From contig JACPXZ010000003.1 of assembly GCA_016196225.1 (NCBI GenBank), positions 1 to 54,607 on the forward strand: 54,607 bases of DNA. The letters run 5' to 3'. Each line of letters starts with the position of its first letter. Positions within the stretch are counted from its first letter, which is position 1. The notes under the pieces are model-generated. The model was not told where the DNA came from. It was given only the letters and a program-made list of their open reading frames with translations, and searched no databases. Positions 24,404 to 32,229 of this stretch are shown one piece after another. Both the position numbers and the translations under genes were made by a program. The stretch comes from Candidatus Peregrinibacteria bacterium (GTDB lineage Bacteria; Patescibacteriota; Gracilibacteria; Peribacterales; Peribacteraceae).

Positions 24404-25601
24404 ACATGTCGTAGCTCGGGGCGGCAGGGGAAAGAAGGACAATGGGTTTTTGGAAGTTATTGGTTGAAAAGCGAAAGGCGGTTTGCACGACTTCTTTCAG
24501 TGTTTTTACTTCTGTGATCGTTCCGGAAAATTTTGCGTTCGTAAGAGCTTTATGAATGCGGGGGGTCGTTTCGCCAAGGAGGACGATATGTTGAATGTCT
24601 GTATCCGCAATACGTTTGGCAAGTTCCGAATAATCAAATCCGCGATTCTGTCCGCCGAGAATAATGGTATGGATGCGATTGCCAAGAGCATCAATCGCCG
24701 CCATCGTGGCATTGGGGTTAGTCGCGATTGAGTCATTCACCCATTCGATGTCACGGGATATTTCAATGGATTGCAGGCGATGGGGAAGCGGCGTAAAGGT
24801 CTTGATCGCGGCAATGGCGTTTGCTTTGGGGATATCCAGATATTCAGCGACCTTCCAAGCGGCTGCGATGTTACTCAAGTTATGAGTGCCAATAAGCCGC
24901 GTATCGATGATTGCAATTGGAGCGTCATCGGATGTGAATGGAATCTTTTTTCCGGGTGACAGGGACGCGATTCTTTTGGCTTCATCGTATATCGCATTAA
25001 AGAAGACGACATTATTTTTGGTTTGGAATGCGGCGATGTTCCTTTTTGCCTTTTTATATGCCTCCAAAGAGCCATGGTAATCGAGATGTTCCGGGAAGAA
25101 GCTTGTAATGACGGCGATCGGAGGGCTCACGGTCAGATCCATGAGTTGATAGCTGCTCATTTCCATGACGAATATTTTGGATGCGCGTGCTTCGTTAATA
25201 TGGGAAATCGCAGGGTCGCCAATATTGCCAATAAGTGAGACATCTTTACCGGATTTTTTAAGAATATGGGCAATGAGACTGGAGGTGGTGCTTTTGCCTT
25301 TGGAACCAGTGACGCCGATCACAAGAGCCTTCGAATCACGGATCGTATCCAAAAAAATTTGAGTGGAGTTTGTAATTTTTGTTTGAACGGAATGAAATTC
25401 TGGTTGAGGCGGAATCCCCGGGGATTTAATAATGACATCGAATTGATCCAGACCTTTTAGATAATCCGGTCCATCTTTTTGATCTCGAATGGAGATTGTT
25501 GCGGTTGGTGCGTATTGCTTCAGCGCTTGCTCTGCTGCCTTTCCTTCGCGCCCGTATCCAAGAATACAAACCTTTTTGTTGTTGAGTTCACGTATGCGCA
25601 T
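24336..25601 (-). CDS. murD: UDP-MurNAc-L-Ala:glutamate ligase (MurD; probably MurD2 type, L-Glu)
   Basis: 421 residues from ATG 25601. N-terminal Rossmann-like domain KVCILGYGREGKAAEQAL, ATP loop GVTGSKGKSTTS, EMSSYQL, FFPEHLDYHGS, LIGTHNLSNIAAA, WVNDSIATNPNATMAAI, and C-terminal domain with LLSPAAPSYDMFKNFEERGE. It adds glutamate to UDP-MurNAc-L-Ala. The gene overlaps the murL stop by 14 bp. In Xanthomonas, murL partners murD2, which uses L-Glu (established). That pairing, not the residues, is the basis for calling this one MurD2. An alternative start is 25622. The 3' end overlaps grpE tail-to-tail. Confidence 0.9.
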   Translation of the reverse strand: MRIRELNNKKVCILGYGREGKAAEQALKQYAPTATISIRDQKDGPDYLKGLDQFDVIIKSPGIPPQPEFHSVQTKITNSTQIFLDTIRDSKALVIGVTGSKGKSTTSSLIAHILKKSGKDVSLIGNIGDPAISHINEARASKIFVMEMSSYQLMDLTVSPPIAVITSFFPEHLDYHGSLEAYKKAKRNIAAFQTKNNVVFFNAIYDEAKRIASLSPGKKIPFTSDDAPIAIIDTRLIGTHNLSNIAAAWKVAEYLDIPKANAIAAIKTFTPLPHRLQSIEISRDIEWVNDSIATNPNATMAAIDALGNRIHTIILGGQNRGFDYSELAKRIADTDIQHIVLLGETTPRIHKALTNAKFSGTITEVKTLKEVVQTAFRFSTNNFQKPIVLLSPAAPSYDMFKNFEERGEEFGRWVQSLPLLP

Positions 25602-26835
25602 AGATGGGGAGAGAAAAGCCATTTTTCTCTGCGAGGCGGAACGCTTCACGTGTTTCTTCCGGAGTCCCGACGCATTCAAATGGTTTGCATCCTTCGAGTC
25701 CGAGGAGTTGACGGTAGATGGGGATGAGGTCTTTTTTTTCAAAGAGGTTTTCGCCAAAGATTTCCAAAACCCTTTCTTTGGGGAGATAGGCAGCGTAGAG
25801 AGCAAAGACGAAGGCACATTTGGGGCACTGGTTACACCAAAGTTTCTGTTCCCCCCTCACCCTACCCCTCTCCCCCCCATGGGGGAAGAGGGGGGAGATT
25901 ATTTTCCAGTTTTTGTTGCAACTGGTTGTGTAGTGGAAGTACTGGGGATGCTTTGCAAATTCTTTGACAATCTCTAGTTCTGTCATGTGCCGGACCGGAC
26001 TCCAATATTTCAGGTTCGAATCGATGAATGTACGAATGTACTCCTGAAAAATGTGCTCGAACTCTTCACTTTTACTCCATTGATGGTTCACCTTCGTGCC
26101 GAGATATTCGACATTCCCTTCGTTTGCGCTTTTTTCGCAGCTCATGGCGATCTGATCAAATCCGTAGAGCTCTGCGATGACGGTGCAAAGGCATGAAAGG
26201 TAACACGTGATCGGGACGTGACCGTTTAGTGCTCCTTGTTCATTTAGGTCAAATAATTGTGGATCAAGCGTGCGTTCGACCGTCAGGAGTGGCAGATCGG
26301 CAACGGTCGCGATTTCGGTAATCACGGGATGTGATCCCATCCGGAAGAGGGTGGGTTTTTGTTCCCGCAGCATTTCGAGGGTCACGATGGAATCTTTGCC
26401 ACCCCCGATGGGAAGAAGAATGTTCCCTCTCCCTTTTAAGGGAGAGGGCGAGGGTGAGGGTTGCGGAGAAACAACTCTTTTTTCGCTGACCGGAAAATTC
26501 ACCAATCCCTTTCCGTCCATCTTATTCTTATACCAAAACTCCCCCAACCCCTTCTCGTATACCGTGTTCCAAAACCGTGCCTGCGTCTCGTTCAATGTTC
26601 CCGATCGAATCTCAATGGTCTTCGGGCAGAAAGTTTTGTAATAACTAATACCACCGATTAAATGAAGTGCAAACAAGGCAGCATCAATATTTTTAGCCGC
26701 ACCCGTTCTCGGGTGCGGTACAGCGAGATTTTCGATGAATCTGATCCCATCATCCAGTGCATATCGAAGCTCAATCTGGCCCTCTACAGGGTCGAAGGAA
26801 TAAGAATCAAAGATGAAGGTGGAGTAGGACTTCAT
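25588..26835 (-). CDS. murL: MurL: UDP-MurNAc-L-Ala-L-Glu epimerase, with two in-frame repeat insertions
   Basis: 415 residues from ATG 26835. Starts STFIFDSYSFDPVEGQIELR, as MurL does, then HLIGGISYYKTFCP, LPIGGGKDSIVTLEML (144-149 GGGKDS, a PP-loop-like ATP site), HVPITCYLSCLCTVIAELYG, MSCEKSANEGN and WCNQCPKCAFVFALYAAYL. MurL uses ATP to epimerise the terminal L-Glu to D-Glu after MurD2 ligation. Two stretches with repeat-encoded sequence, SPQPSPSPSPLKGRG (about 123-137) and SPLFPHGGERGRVRGEQ (about 314-330), interrupt it without shifting the frame. A longer upstream frame runs into the tRNA-Leu genes and is not real. Overlap with murD indicates coupled translation. Confidence 0.85.
   Translation of the reverse strand: MKSYSTFIFDSYSFDPVEGQIELRYALDDGIRFIENLAVPHPRTGAAKNIDAALFALHLIGGISYYKTFCPKTIEIRSGTLNETQARFWNTVYEKGLGEFWYKNKMDGKGLVNFPVSEKRVVSPQPSPSPSPLKGRGNILLPIGGGKDSIVTLEMLREQKPTLFRMGSHPVITEIATVADLPLLTVERTLDPQLFDLNEQGALNGHVPITCYLSCLCTVIAELYGFDQIAMSCEKSANEGNVEYLGTKVNHQWSKSEEFEHIFQEYIRTFIDSNLKYWSPVRHMTELEIVKEFAKHPQYFHYTTSCNKNWKIISPLFPHGGERGRVRGEQKLWCNQCPKCAFVFALYAAYLPKERVLEIFGENLFEKKDLIPIYRQLLGLEGCKPFECVGTPEETREAFRLAEKNGFSLPIYAHT
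25850..25899 (-). repeat. G/C-rich palindromic repeat inside murL (C-terminal insertion)
   Basis: CCCCCCTCACCCTACCCCTC followed by TCCCCCCCATGGGGGAAGAG and GGGGGAG. Encodes SPLFPHGGERGRVRGEQ in frame between conserved MurL segments. Confidence 0.85.
26424..26461 (-). repeat. G/C-rich palindromic repeat inside murL (before the ATP loop)
   Basis: CCCTCTCCCTTTTAAGGGAG continuing AGGGCGAGGGTGAGGG. Encodes SPQPSPSPSPLKGRG in frame just before LLPIGGGKDS. Confidence 0.85.
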
Positions 26836-26857
26836 TGGTGAGTACACTATATCGTAA

Positions 26858-26881
26858 GCCGGGGTGGCGGAATTGGTAGAC
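26858..26881 (+). pseudogene. 5' part of an interrupted tRNA-Leu
   Basis: GCCGGGGTGGCGGAATTGGTAGAC carries the acceptor and D-arm of a class II tRNA-Leu. Its acceptor GCCGGGG can pair with CCTCGGC of the 3' part ending at 27110 (six Watson-Crick pairs and one G-U). It is followed by CTGCCTGCCGGAG and not by an anticodon arm. Confidence 0.7.
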
Positions 26882-26902
26882 CTGCCTGCCGGAGTGCTCG
26901 TT

Positions 26903-26987
26903 GCCATGGTGGCGGAACTGGTATACGCGCGCGACTCAAAATCGCGTCCCGCAAGGGTTGTGGGTTCGAGTCCCACCCATGGCACCA
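26903..26987 (+). tRNA. tRNA-Leu (CAA), intact
   Basis: Acceptor GCCATGG pairs with CCATGGC. D arm GCGGAACTGGTATACGC, anticodon loop CTCAAAA with CAA at 26937-26939, long variable arm (CCCGCAAGGG), T arm GTGGGTTCGAGTCCCAC and encoded CCA. Class II cloverleaf of 85 bases. It lies between the two parts of another tRNA-Leu and is flanked by CCTGCCTGC (26881-26889) and its complement GCAGGCAGG (26998-27006). Confidence 0.95.
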
Positions 26988-27051
26988 AATTAGGCACGCA
27001 GGCAGGCGCGCATCCACCTTCGCTCTTCCACTGGAAGAGCTACGGCGGACA

Positions 27052-27110
27052 GGCGACTCAAAATCGTGTGCCGCAAGGCATTGAGGGTTCGATTCCCTCC
27101 CTCGGCACCA
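27052..27110 (+). pseudogene. 3' part of the interrupted tRNA-Leu (CAA)
   Basis: GGCGACTCAAAATCGTGTGC gives the anticodon arm (CAA at 27059-27061), followed by a long variable arm (TGCCGCAAGGCA), T arm GAGGGTTCGATTCCCTC, acceptor strand CCTCGGC and encoded CCA. No matching 5' acceptor lies directly upstream; the match is at 26858. The bases just before it (GCTACGGCGGACAG) belong to a dispersed repeat. Whether a mature tRNA can form is unknown. Confidence 0.7.
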
Positions 27111-27133
27111 TTGATGCTCCGATCACTTTCAAT

Positions 27134-28141
27134 TTATCCCCCATACACGTAAACGAATTCCTGCAAGCGTGCTTTTTTAAAAAATTGGTTTTCCGGTTCT
27201 ATCCATAGAGCCTCCTCGTAGGCGTCGAGTGCTTCTTGGTGTCGGTGGAGAGTCGCAAGGATGCATCCTTTCCCGTAATAGACGTATGCATCGAGAGGTT
27301 GATCATGTGTTGCAATATTGAATGCCTCAAGGGCGGCATCCGGAAGCGTGTTTTTAAAGGCATAACCCGTCGATGCAAGCAATGCCCTATGTTGTCCATA
27401 ATCGGGTGGGCTGATATGCATATACATGGGGTCTGCTAAAGTCCATGAGCGGTTACGTTTGCGGAAGGACTCGGACGTGAGTTGAACGGTGAGACCTTGC
27501 GAAGTAGGTTTGTCGCGGTGCTCCACCAGATCGCTGACGGAGAAACCCTCGAGATCATGATCGGTGATTTCGCAGTTGTTTTGGGGGTTCAGCATGTCCC
27601 ACCAGTAGAGTTCCCGATCCGATGGTACGAGCAAGAGGAGTGCATGACGGTGAACGGTTGCTTGCAGGTGTTTGATATTGAGTTCGGTGAGAAGTGCACT
27701 GCCTAACATGGAGGCGCCCGTGCAATTTAAAGTTTCGTTTAGTTTGATGGAAAGCGGTCGATAGGCTTCATTATTTCGGGGATAGAGGCTGATCATGAGT
27801 TGAATACAGCGTGCTATGCGTTTTTCTTCGGTTATCAATGTATCGGGGTGAGATTTTTCAAGCATGGCGAGCATCTGTTTACGAGCATCGATACGGAGTG
27901 CATCCATCAGCCGCTCATTGGGAGAAGGGGTATATGCGGGTGTAGAGATTTTTGTGGAGACGGAACGTATGCCCATCTCTTCGAGCAGGCGTCTTTTGCC
28001 TTGTCGGAACATATCAAGACTACGATCAAACTTTTTTTGCGGATCATCCGGCATATCGAGTAGATTCTCATCAGTGCGAACGTGTGTGCCCAGGGTCGCT
28101 TGCCAGACAAGGGAAAATTGTTCTTCGCCGGGTGTTGCCAT
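27134..28141 (-). CDS. Transglutaminase-like protein with C-terminal TPR
   Basis: 335 residues from ATG 28141. The central part (about 130-200) has the layout of a transglutaminase-like/SirB1-type cysteine-protease fold: LNCTGASMLGSALLTEL (Cys), HRHALLLLVPS (His), WWDMLNPQNN (Asp). These could form a Cys-His-Asp triad. The last ~80 residues form two TPR-like helix pairs (AALEAFNIATHDQPLDAYVY and YGKGCILATLHRHQEALDAY). It is cytosolic as far as can be seen. Substrate unknown. An in-frame upstream start at 28198 would add 19 residues close to the pfk stop. Confidence 0.65.
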   Translation of the reverse strand: MATPGEEQFSLVWQATLGTHVRTDENLLDMPDDPQKKFDRSLDMFRQGKRRLLEEMGIRSVSTKISTPAYTPSPNERLMDALRIDARKQMLAMLEKSHPDTLITEEKRIARCIQLMISLYPRNNEAYRPLSIKLNETLNCTGASMLGSALLTELNIKHLQATVHRHALLLLVPSDRELYWWDMLNPQNNCEITDHDLEGFSVSDLVEHRDKPTSQGLTVQLTSESFRKRNRSWTLADPMYMHISPPDYGQHRALLASTGYAFKNTLPDAALEAFNIATHDQPLDAYVYYGKGCILATLHRHQEALDAYEEALWIEPENQFFKKARLQEFVYVYGG

Positions 28142-28201
28142 AAGAATGGTATTATAATTTATTTTTATATTTATGCAATATTTTTCGGAGGGCGACAATG
28201 A

Positions 28202-29287
28202 CTATTGTATCGCAGGTCTTTCCCGCATGATGTTGGGCGGGAGAGTCCATTTGCGCATGGTACTAGGGTCATAGTGATCGGCTGTCACACGGCGTCCGCC
28301 GTGGACATTCTCGAGAGGGACAGCGGTGACTTCGTTCCCGCGAAGGGAGACCATATGTCCGTATTTTTTTTGATGAGCGAGCAGGCCGGCCATTGCACCT
28401 AGTTCTGCTGCAAAAATACCATCGGATGCAAGAGGAGGACCATTGCGGACGGAATATCCTGAGACTTGAACCTCGGTTGGCAGCCCCGTTTCCTTTTTGA
28501 TGATTTGGAGAAGGGTGCGGGCGGCGTCTTCTTTGTGAGGGTGTCCAAAGGCATCTGCCTCGCCGGCATTTTTTATGTATCCTTCGGCAATGGCAATCAC
28601 GACATATTGTTGTTCGGAGTAGATGTGTCGTACTTGCTCTGCAATGCGTTCGATAGGAATAGGGAATTCGGGAATAAGGGTGATATCGGCACCGCCAAAA
28701 TACCCGCCGTAGAGGGTGATCCATCCGGCATCGCGTCCCATAATCTCCACACCGGCAACGCGCTTCATTGCTTTGGCATCGGTGCGCATGCGGATAATGT
28801 GGTGTGCCGCTTCGTTGTATGCGGTCTCAAATCCAAACGTCTTGTCCGTGTCTGTGACATCATTATCGATTGTTTTTGGGACACCAATCATATTGAGAAC
28901 GGCGTGTTTATGAAGCTCTGCCGCTTGTCCGAGCGTGTCATCTCCGCCGATGGCAATGACACTGTCGAGGCCATAACCGTCTGCGGTCTTGCGGACTTGG
29001 TCATACTGCACAGGTGTTATTTTGGTACGCGAACTCCCGAGGATCGTCCCCGGTTTTCGCAGCAGACTCTGGAGCCGATCGCGGGTGAAGGACTGGAATT
29101 CGACGATGGGTTTTTGCTCGAGCATCCCTGCCCACCCTTCTGCGATACCGATCACGCGGTGACCGTGTTCTGCGAGCACGTTGATGGCACCGTAAATGAC
29201 GGCATTTAAGCCCGGCGCGATACCTCCTCCAGTGAAAATCCCCACTGTCTGTTTATCCGGTGAGCGATCGGGAGTGATGCGCTCCAT
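28202..29287 (-). CDS. Phosphofructokinase, probably PPi-dependent
   Basis: 361 residues of the PFK-A family. GGGIAPGLNAVI at the N-terminus, GSSRTK, AIGGDDTLGQAAE (GGDD 114-117), GVPKTIDNDVTDTD (Lys138), EIMGRDAGWITLYGG, and a C-terminal half with QVSGYSVRNGPP. In this family ATP enzymes have GGDG and GxTIDND with Gly, whereas PPi-dependent enzymes have Asp and Lys at these two places (established from mutagenesis in the family). Both Asp and Lys are present here, so it should convert Fru-6-P with PPi, reversibly. This fits the H+-PPase at 17995-20130. It is divergent from the CADD-like gene. Confidence 0.85.
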   Translation of the reverse strand: MERITPDRSPDKQTVGIFTGGGIAPGLNAVIYGAINVLAEHGHRVIGIAEGWAGMLEQKPIVEFQSFTRDRLQSLLRKPGTILGSSRTKITPVQYDQVRKTADGYGLDSVIAIGGDDTLGQAAELHKHAVLNMIGVPKTIDNDVTDTDKTFGFETAYNEAAHHIIRMRTDAKAMKRVAGVEIMGRDAGWITLYGGYFGGADITLIPEFPIPIERIAEQVRHIYSEQQYVVIAIAEGYIKNAGEADAFGHPHKEDAARTLLQIIKKETGLPTEVQVSGYSVRNGPPLASDGIFAAELGAMAGLLAHQKKYGHMVSLRGNEVTAVPLENVHGGRRVTADHYDPSTMRKWTLPPNIMRERPAIQ

Positions 29288-29352
29288 GGAGAATGAATTC
29301 TAGTATGCTTTGTTTGTTATGCAATATGAGTATAGGATTTGCATACTTTCCT

Positions 29353-30003
29353 ATGGCGATTTCACTCTCACATCTCGATACCCTTATTAAGGAACATAGT
29401 CTCCTTAAACATCCTTTCTATGTTCGTTGGACGCGAGGGGAGCTGACGCTTGAGGATCTTAGGGTGTATGCGAAGGAGTATTACCACTTGGTAAAGCGGA
29501 TACCGGGGATCGTCGCGCGGGTACGGGATCGGATACCGGAGCAGTACGGGGAGCGATTCCAAAAACTGGCGGACGATAATCACAAGGAAGAACTCGAGCA
29601 CATCGGTCTATGGGAACGTTTTGCGCGGAGTCTCGGCGTTCCCGTCGAAGAATTACAGTCGTATATCCCTTCGAAGAAAACACAAGAACATGTTGCAACG
29701 ATGGAACATCTTGCGGAGAGAAGTTTTGGCGATGGAGTGGTGGCCATGTATTCGTTAGAACTGGATCTTCCGGCGATTGCAGAGACCAAAAAGAAGGGAC
29801 TTGCGGAGTTCTATGGATTAACCAATGAAGATGCGCACTGTTACTTTGACGAGCACATGGGAGAGGAAAAGCACTTACGGGTTTGGCGGGAGGTTTCGGT
29901 GAACGGCAATCGTGGGCGAGAGACGGCCAAGAAGTGTCTCGTTGCTCAGTACGGCATCCTCGATGCCGTGCAAAAGTTGCGAGGACTTACCGCTCACTGC
30001 TAG
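29353..30003 (+). CDS. CADD/TenA/PqqC-like haem-oxygenase-fold iron enzyme
   Basis: 216 residues from ATG 29353. All-helical. Likely di-metal ligands: EEYYHLVKRIPG, NHKEELEHIGLWERFA, MYSLELDLPAIAE and YFDEHMGEEKHLRVW (H..E..H). The layout and length fit the CADD/HDO branch of the PqqC-TenA fold. In Chlamydia CADD makes p-aminobenzoate by a self-sacrificing reaction (established for that protein); extending that role to this one is inference. It precedes glutamate dehydrogenase by 9 bp and thioredoxin reductase after that, forming one operon. Two earlier in-frame Mets (29293, 29326) exist but read as non-coding leader. Confidence 0.7.
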   Translation: MAISLSHLDTLIKEHSLLKHPFYVRWTRGELTLEDLRVYAKEYYHLVKRIPGIVARVRDRIPEQYGERFQKLADDNHKEELEHIGLWERFARSLGVPVEELQSYIPSKKTQEHVATMEHLAERSFGDGVVAMYSLELDLPAIAETKKKGLAEFYGLTNEDAHCYFDEHMGEEKHLRVWREVSVNGNRGRETAKKCLVAQYGILDAVQKLRGLTAHC

Positions 30004-30012
30004 GATCGGCTT

Positions 30013-31299
30013 GTGACTTTGTCTACCCCATTCACGCGATTTCAAAAAACATTGGGGACGGTTGTGCAGCAATTAAAATTAAGCAAAGCCGAAATGAAAA
30101 TGTTGCAAGAGCCGCAACATATTCATCGATCGAATATTTCGATCAAGAACGATCATGGAAAAAAGGTGACCTTTCCGGCATTCCGTGTGCAATTTAATAA
30201 CGCGCGTGGTCCCTATAAGGGAGGGATTCGCTTTCATCCTGCGGCCGATGAAGAAGAAGTGAAGGCGCTGGCGGCGCTGATGGCAATCAAGACTGCGGTG
30301 GTGGATATTCCGTTCGGCGGGAGCAAGGGGGGGATTCAGTGTGATCCGAAAAAATTCAGCCGTCGGGAGTTGCAGGAAGTGTCACGTGCGTACGCACGGA
30401 CATTCAAAGAACATCTCGGGGCGGATCTGGATTGTCCGGCTCCGGATGTCAATACAACGCCGGATATCATGGCATGGATGCGCGATGAATATGAAAAGCA
30501 AACCCATACCTATGCGCCCGCGATGATCACGGGCAAGCCTCTTGCCTATGGAGGGATGCTCGGGCGAGATCTCGCAACCGCTCGCGGGGGTTTTTTTGTT
30601 CTGGAAGAGATGATTCTGCGCGATGCCTTGGATCCGAAGGAACTTCGGGTTGCTATTCAGGGATTTGGGAATGCAGGGGCAAACATGGCGCTCTTTCTCC
30701 ATCGCGCGGGATATATGGTTGTTGCGGTCTCGGATTCGCAGGGAGGGATTTACTCTGCAGAAGGGATCGATCCGTTCCGGATCCAGAAATATAAGCAGCG
30801 GACGGGTTCGGTGATAGGGGAGTATTGCAAAGGGTCGGTATGCGATATCAAGAAGATGAAACTCGATCATGTCCGGCGGGTGACAAACCAAGAGCTTCTG
30901 GAACTTCCTTGTGATATTTTGATTCCCGCCGCACTCGATAACGCGATCACCGGGAAGAACGCATCCAACGTGCAGGCCAAATATGTTTTGGAGTTGGCGA
31001 ACGGACCGGTGAGTCCGGAGGCGGACAAGATTTTTGCAAAGCGCGGTATTCAGGTCATCCCCGATGTTTTGGCCAATGCGGGCGGAGTAGTCGTGAGTTA
31101 TTTTGAGTGGTCACAGGGGAGATCGGGACGTCTCTGGACATTAGATCAGAGCAAAGCTGATCTCAAGCGTATTATGCTCGAGGCGTTTACCGAGGTCCGC
31201 CGGGAAGCGCGTCGCACCAATGCGACCTATCGAGAGGCAGCGTTCGCTGTTGGGATCAAAAGAATTGTAGAGGCCATGAAAGTACGTGGTTGGGTATAA
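30013..31299 (+). CDS. gdhA: Glutamate dehydrogenase (Glu/Leu/Phe/Val family)
   Basis: 428 residues from GTG 30013, with AGGA seven bases upstream overlapping the previous stop. Substrate motifs KGGIRFHPAADEEEVKALAA and PFGGSKGGIQCDP (catalytic Lys), CPAPDVNTTPDIMAWM, and the NAD(P) domain with IQGFGNAGANMALFLH. The C-terminus has DVLANAGGVVVSYFEWSQ, typical of the family. It interconverts glutamate and 2-oxoglutarate plus ammonia. Coenzyme preference cannot be read with confidence. It is in an operon with the CADD-like enzyme and trxB. Confidence 0.95.
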   Translation: MTLSTPFTRFQKTLGTVVQQLKLSKAEMKMLQEPQHIHRSNISIKNDHGKKVTFPAFRVQFNNARGPYKGGIRFHPAADEEEVKALAALMAIKTAVVDIPFGGSKGGIQCDPKKFSRRELQEVSRAYARTFKEHLGADLDCPAPDVNTTPDIMAWMRDEYEKQTHTYAPAMITGKPLAYGGMLGRDLATARGGFFVLEEMILRDALDPKELRVAIQGFGNAGANMALFLHRAGYMVVAVSDSQGGIYSAEGIDPFRIQKYKQRTGSVIGEYCKGSVCDIKKMKLDHVRRVTNQELLELPCDILIPAALDNAITGKNASNVQAKYVLELANGPVSPEADKIFAKRGIQVIPDVLANAGGVVVSYFEWSQGRSGRLWTLDQSKADLKRIMLEAFTEVRREARRTNATYREAAFAVGIKRIVEAMKVRGWV

Positions 31300-31308
31300 C
31301 ATATATGT

Positions 31309-32229
31309 ATGGTTGATGTCATCATTATTGGGTTGGGCTGCGCGGGATATACGGCGGCGATTTACTGTGCGCGATACAAACTCTCAACGTTGATTATTGG
31401 AGATAAAGAGGGAGGGACGGGAATGGCGGCTGCCGAAGTGGGAGATTGGCCGGGGACGCAGTTCATTACGGGGCCGGAGCTCATGGAGAATTTTAAGGCT
31501 CACGCACTCACGTTTGAGTCAGTCACGCACAAATTGGCGCGGGTAGAGGAGATCACAAAGACCGCAGATGGATTTTCGGTGGCATTACAGGGCGGGGAGA
31601 CGGTTGCGGGACGGACGATTATTCTCACAACCGGAACCAAACATCGCTTGCTCGGTGTCCCGGGAGAGAAAGAATTTTCGGGGAAGGGAGTTACCTATTG
31701 TGCCACCTGCGATGCATTTTTCTTTAAAGGAAAAGATGTGGCGGTGATCGGGGGAGGCGATGCGGCCGTAGAGGGAGCGGCCATTGCGGCGCAAGTCGCG
31801 CGGACGGTTTATCTGATTCATCGTCGAAAGGAATTCCGCGCAGAGCCGTATTGGGTGGATCGTGTGAGAGCGCGCGATAATGTTCGATCAGTATTAGAAC
31901 GTCAGGTGGTGGAAATTATTGGAGACAAAAAGGTGACCGGTGTACGACTGGATAAACCATGGGATGGGTCGGATACGATTACTCTTGACGGAGTTTTTGT
32001 GGAGATCGGGGCGGATCCGGATTCGGGACTGGCAAAGAGTGTAGGATGTGCGCTCGATGAGCGGGGGTTTGTGAAGGTGGATGCGGGCATGAGCACGAGT
32101 GTTCCGGGGATCTTTGCCGCGGGAGATCTTACCAATGCGAGCAATTACTTCGCCCAGTTTGTGACGGCCGCCGGTGAAGGGGGGGTTGCTGCAAATAGTG
32201 TCTTTCACTATTTACATTCAGGACATTAG
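31309..32229 (+). CDS. trxB: Thioredoxin reductase
   Basis: 306 residues. FAD-binding GLGCAGYTAAIYCARY, NAD(P)H-domain GGGDAAVEGA with HRRKEFRAE, redox pair CATCDAFFF, and C-terminal FAD motif GIFAAGDLTNA. The His-Arg-Arg pattern suits NADPH. It reduces thioredoxin or a thioredoxin-like partner in the cytosol. It lies 9 bp after gdhA. Its last 12 bases overlap the HTTM-protein gene on the other strand. Confidence 0.95.
   Translation: MVDVIIIGLGCAGYTAAIYCARYKLSTLIIGDKEGGTGMAAAEVGDWPGTQFITGPELMENFKAHALTFESVTHKLARVEEITKTADGFSVALQGGETVAGRTIILTTGTKHRLLGVPGEKEFSGKGVTYCATCDAFFFKGKDVAVIGGGDAAVEGAAIAAQVARTVYLIHRRKEFRAEPYWVDRVRARDNVRSVLERQVVEIIGDKKVTGVRLDKPWDGSDTITLDGVFVEIGADPDSGLAKSVGCALDERGFVKVDAGMSTSVPGIFAAGDLTNASNYFAQFVTAAGEGGVAANSVFHYLHSGH

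Noticed and set aside
26864-27208. 114-codon frame spanning the tRNA-Leu region
   Set aside because: It is translation of tRNA genes (for example GSSPTHGTK and GSIPSLGT are read-outs of T-arm and CCA sequence).
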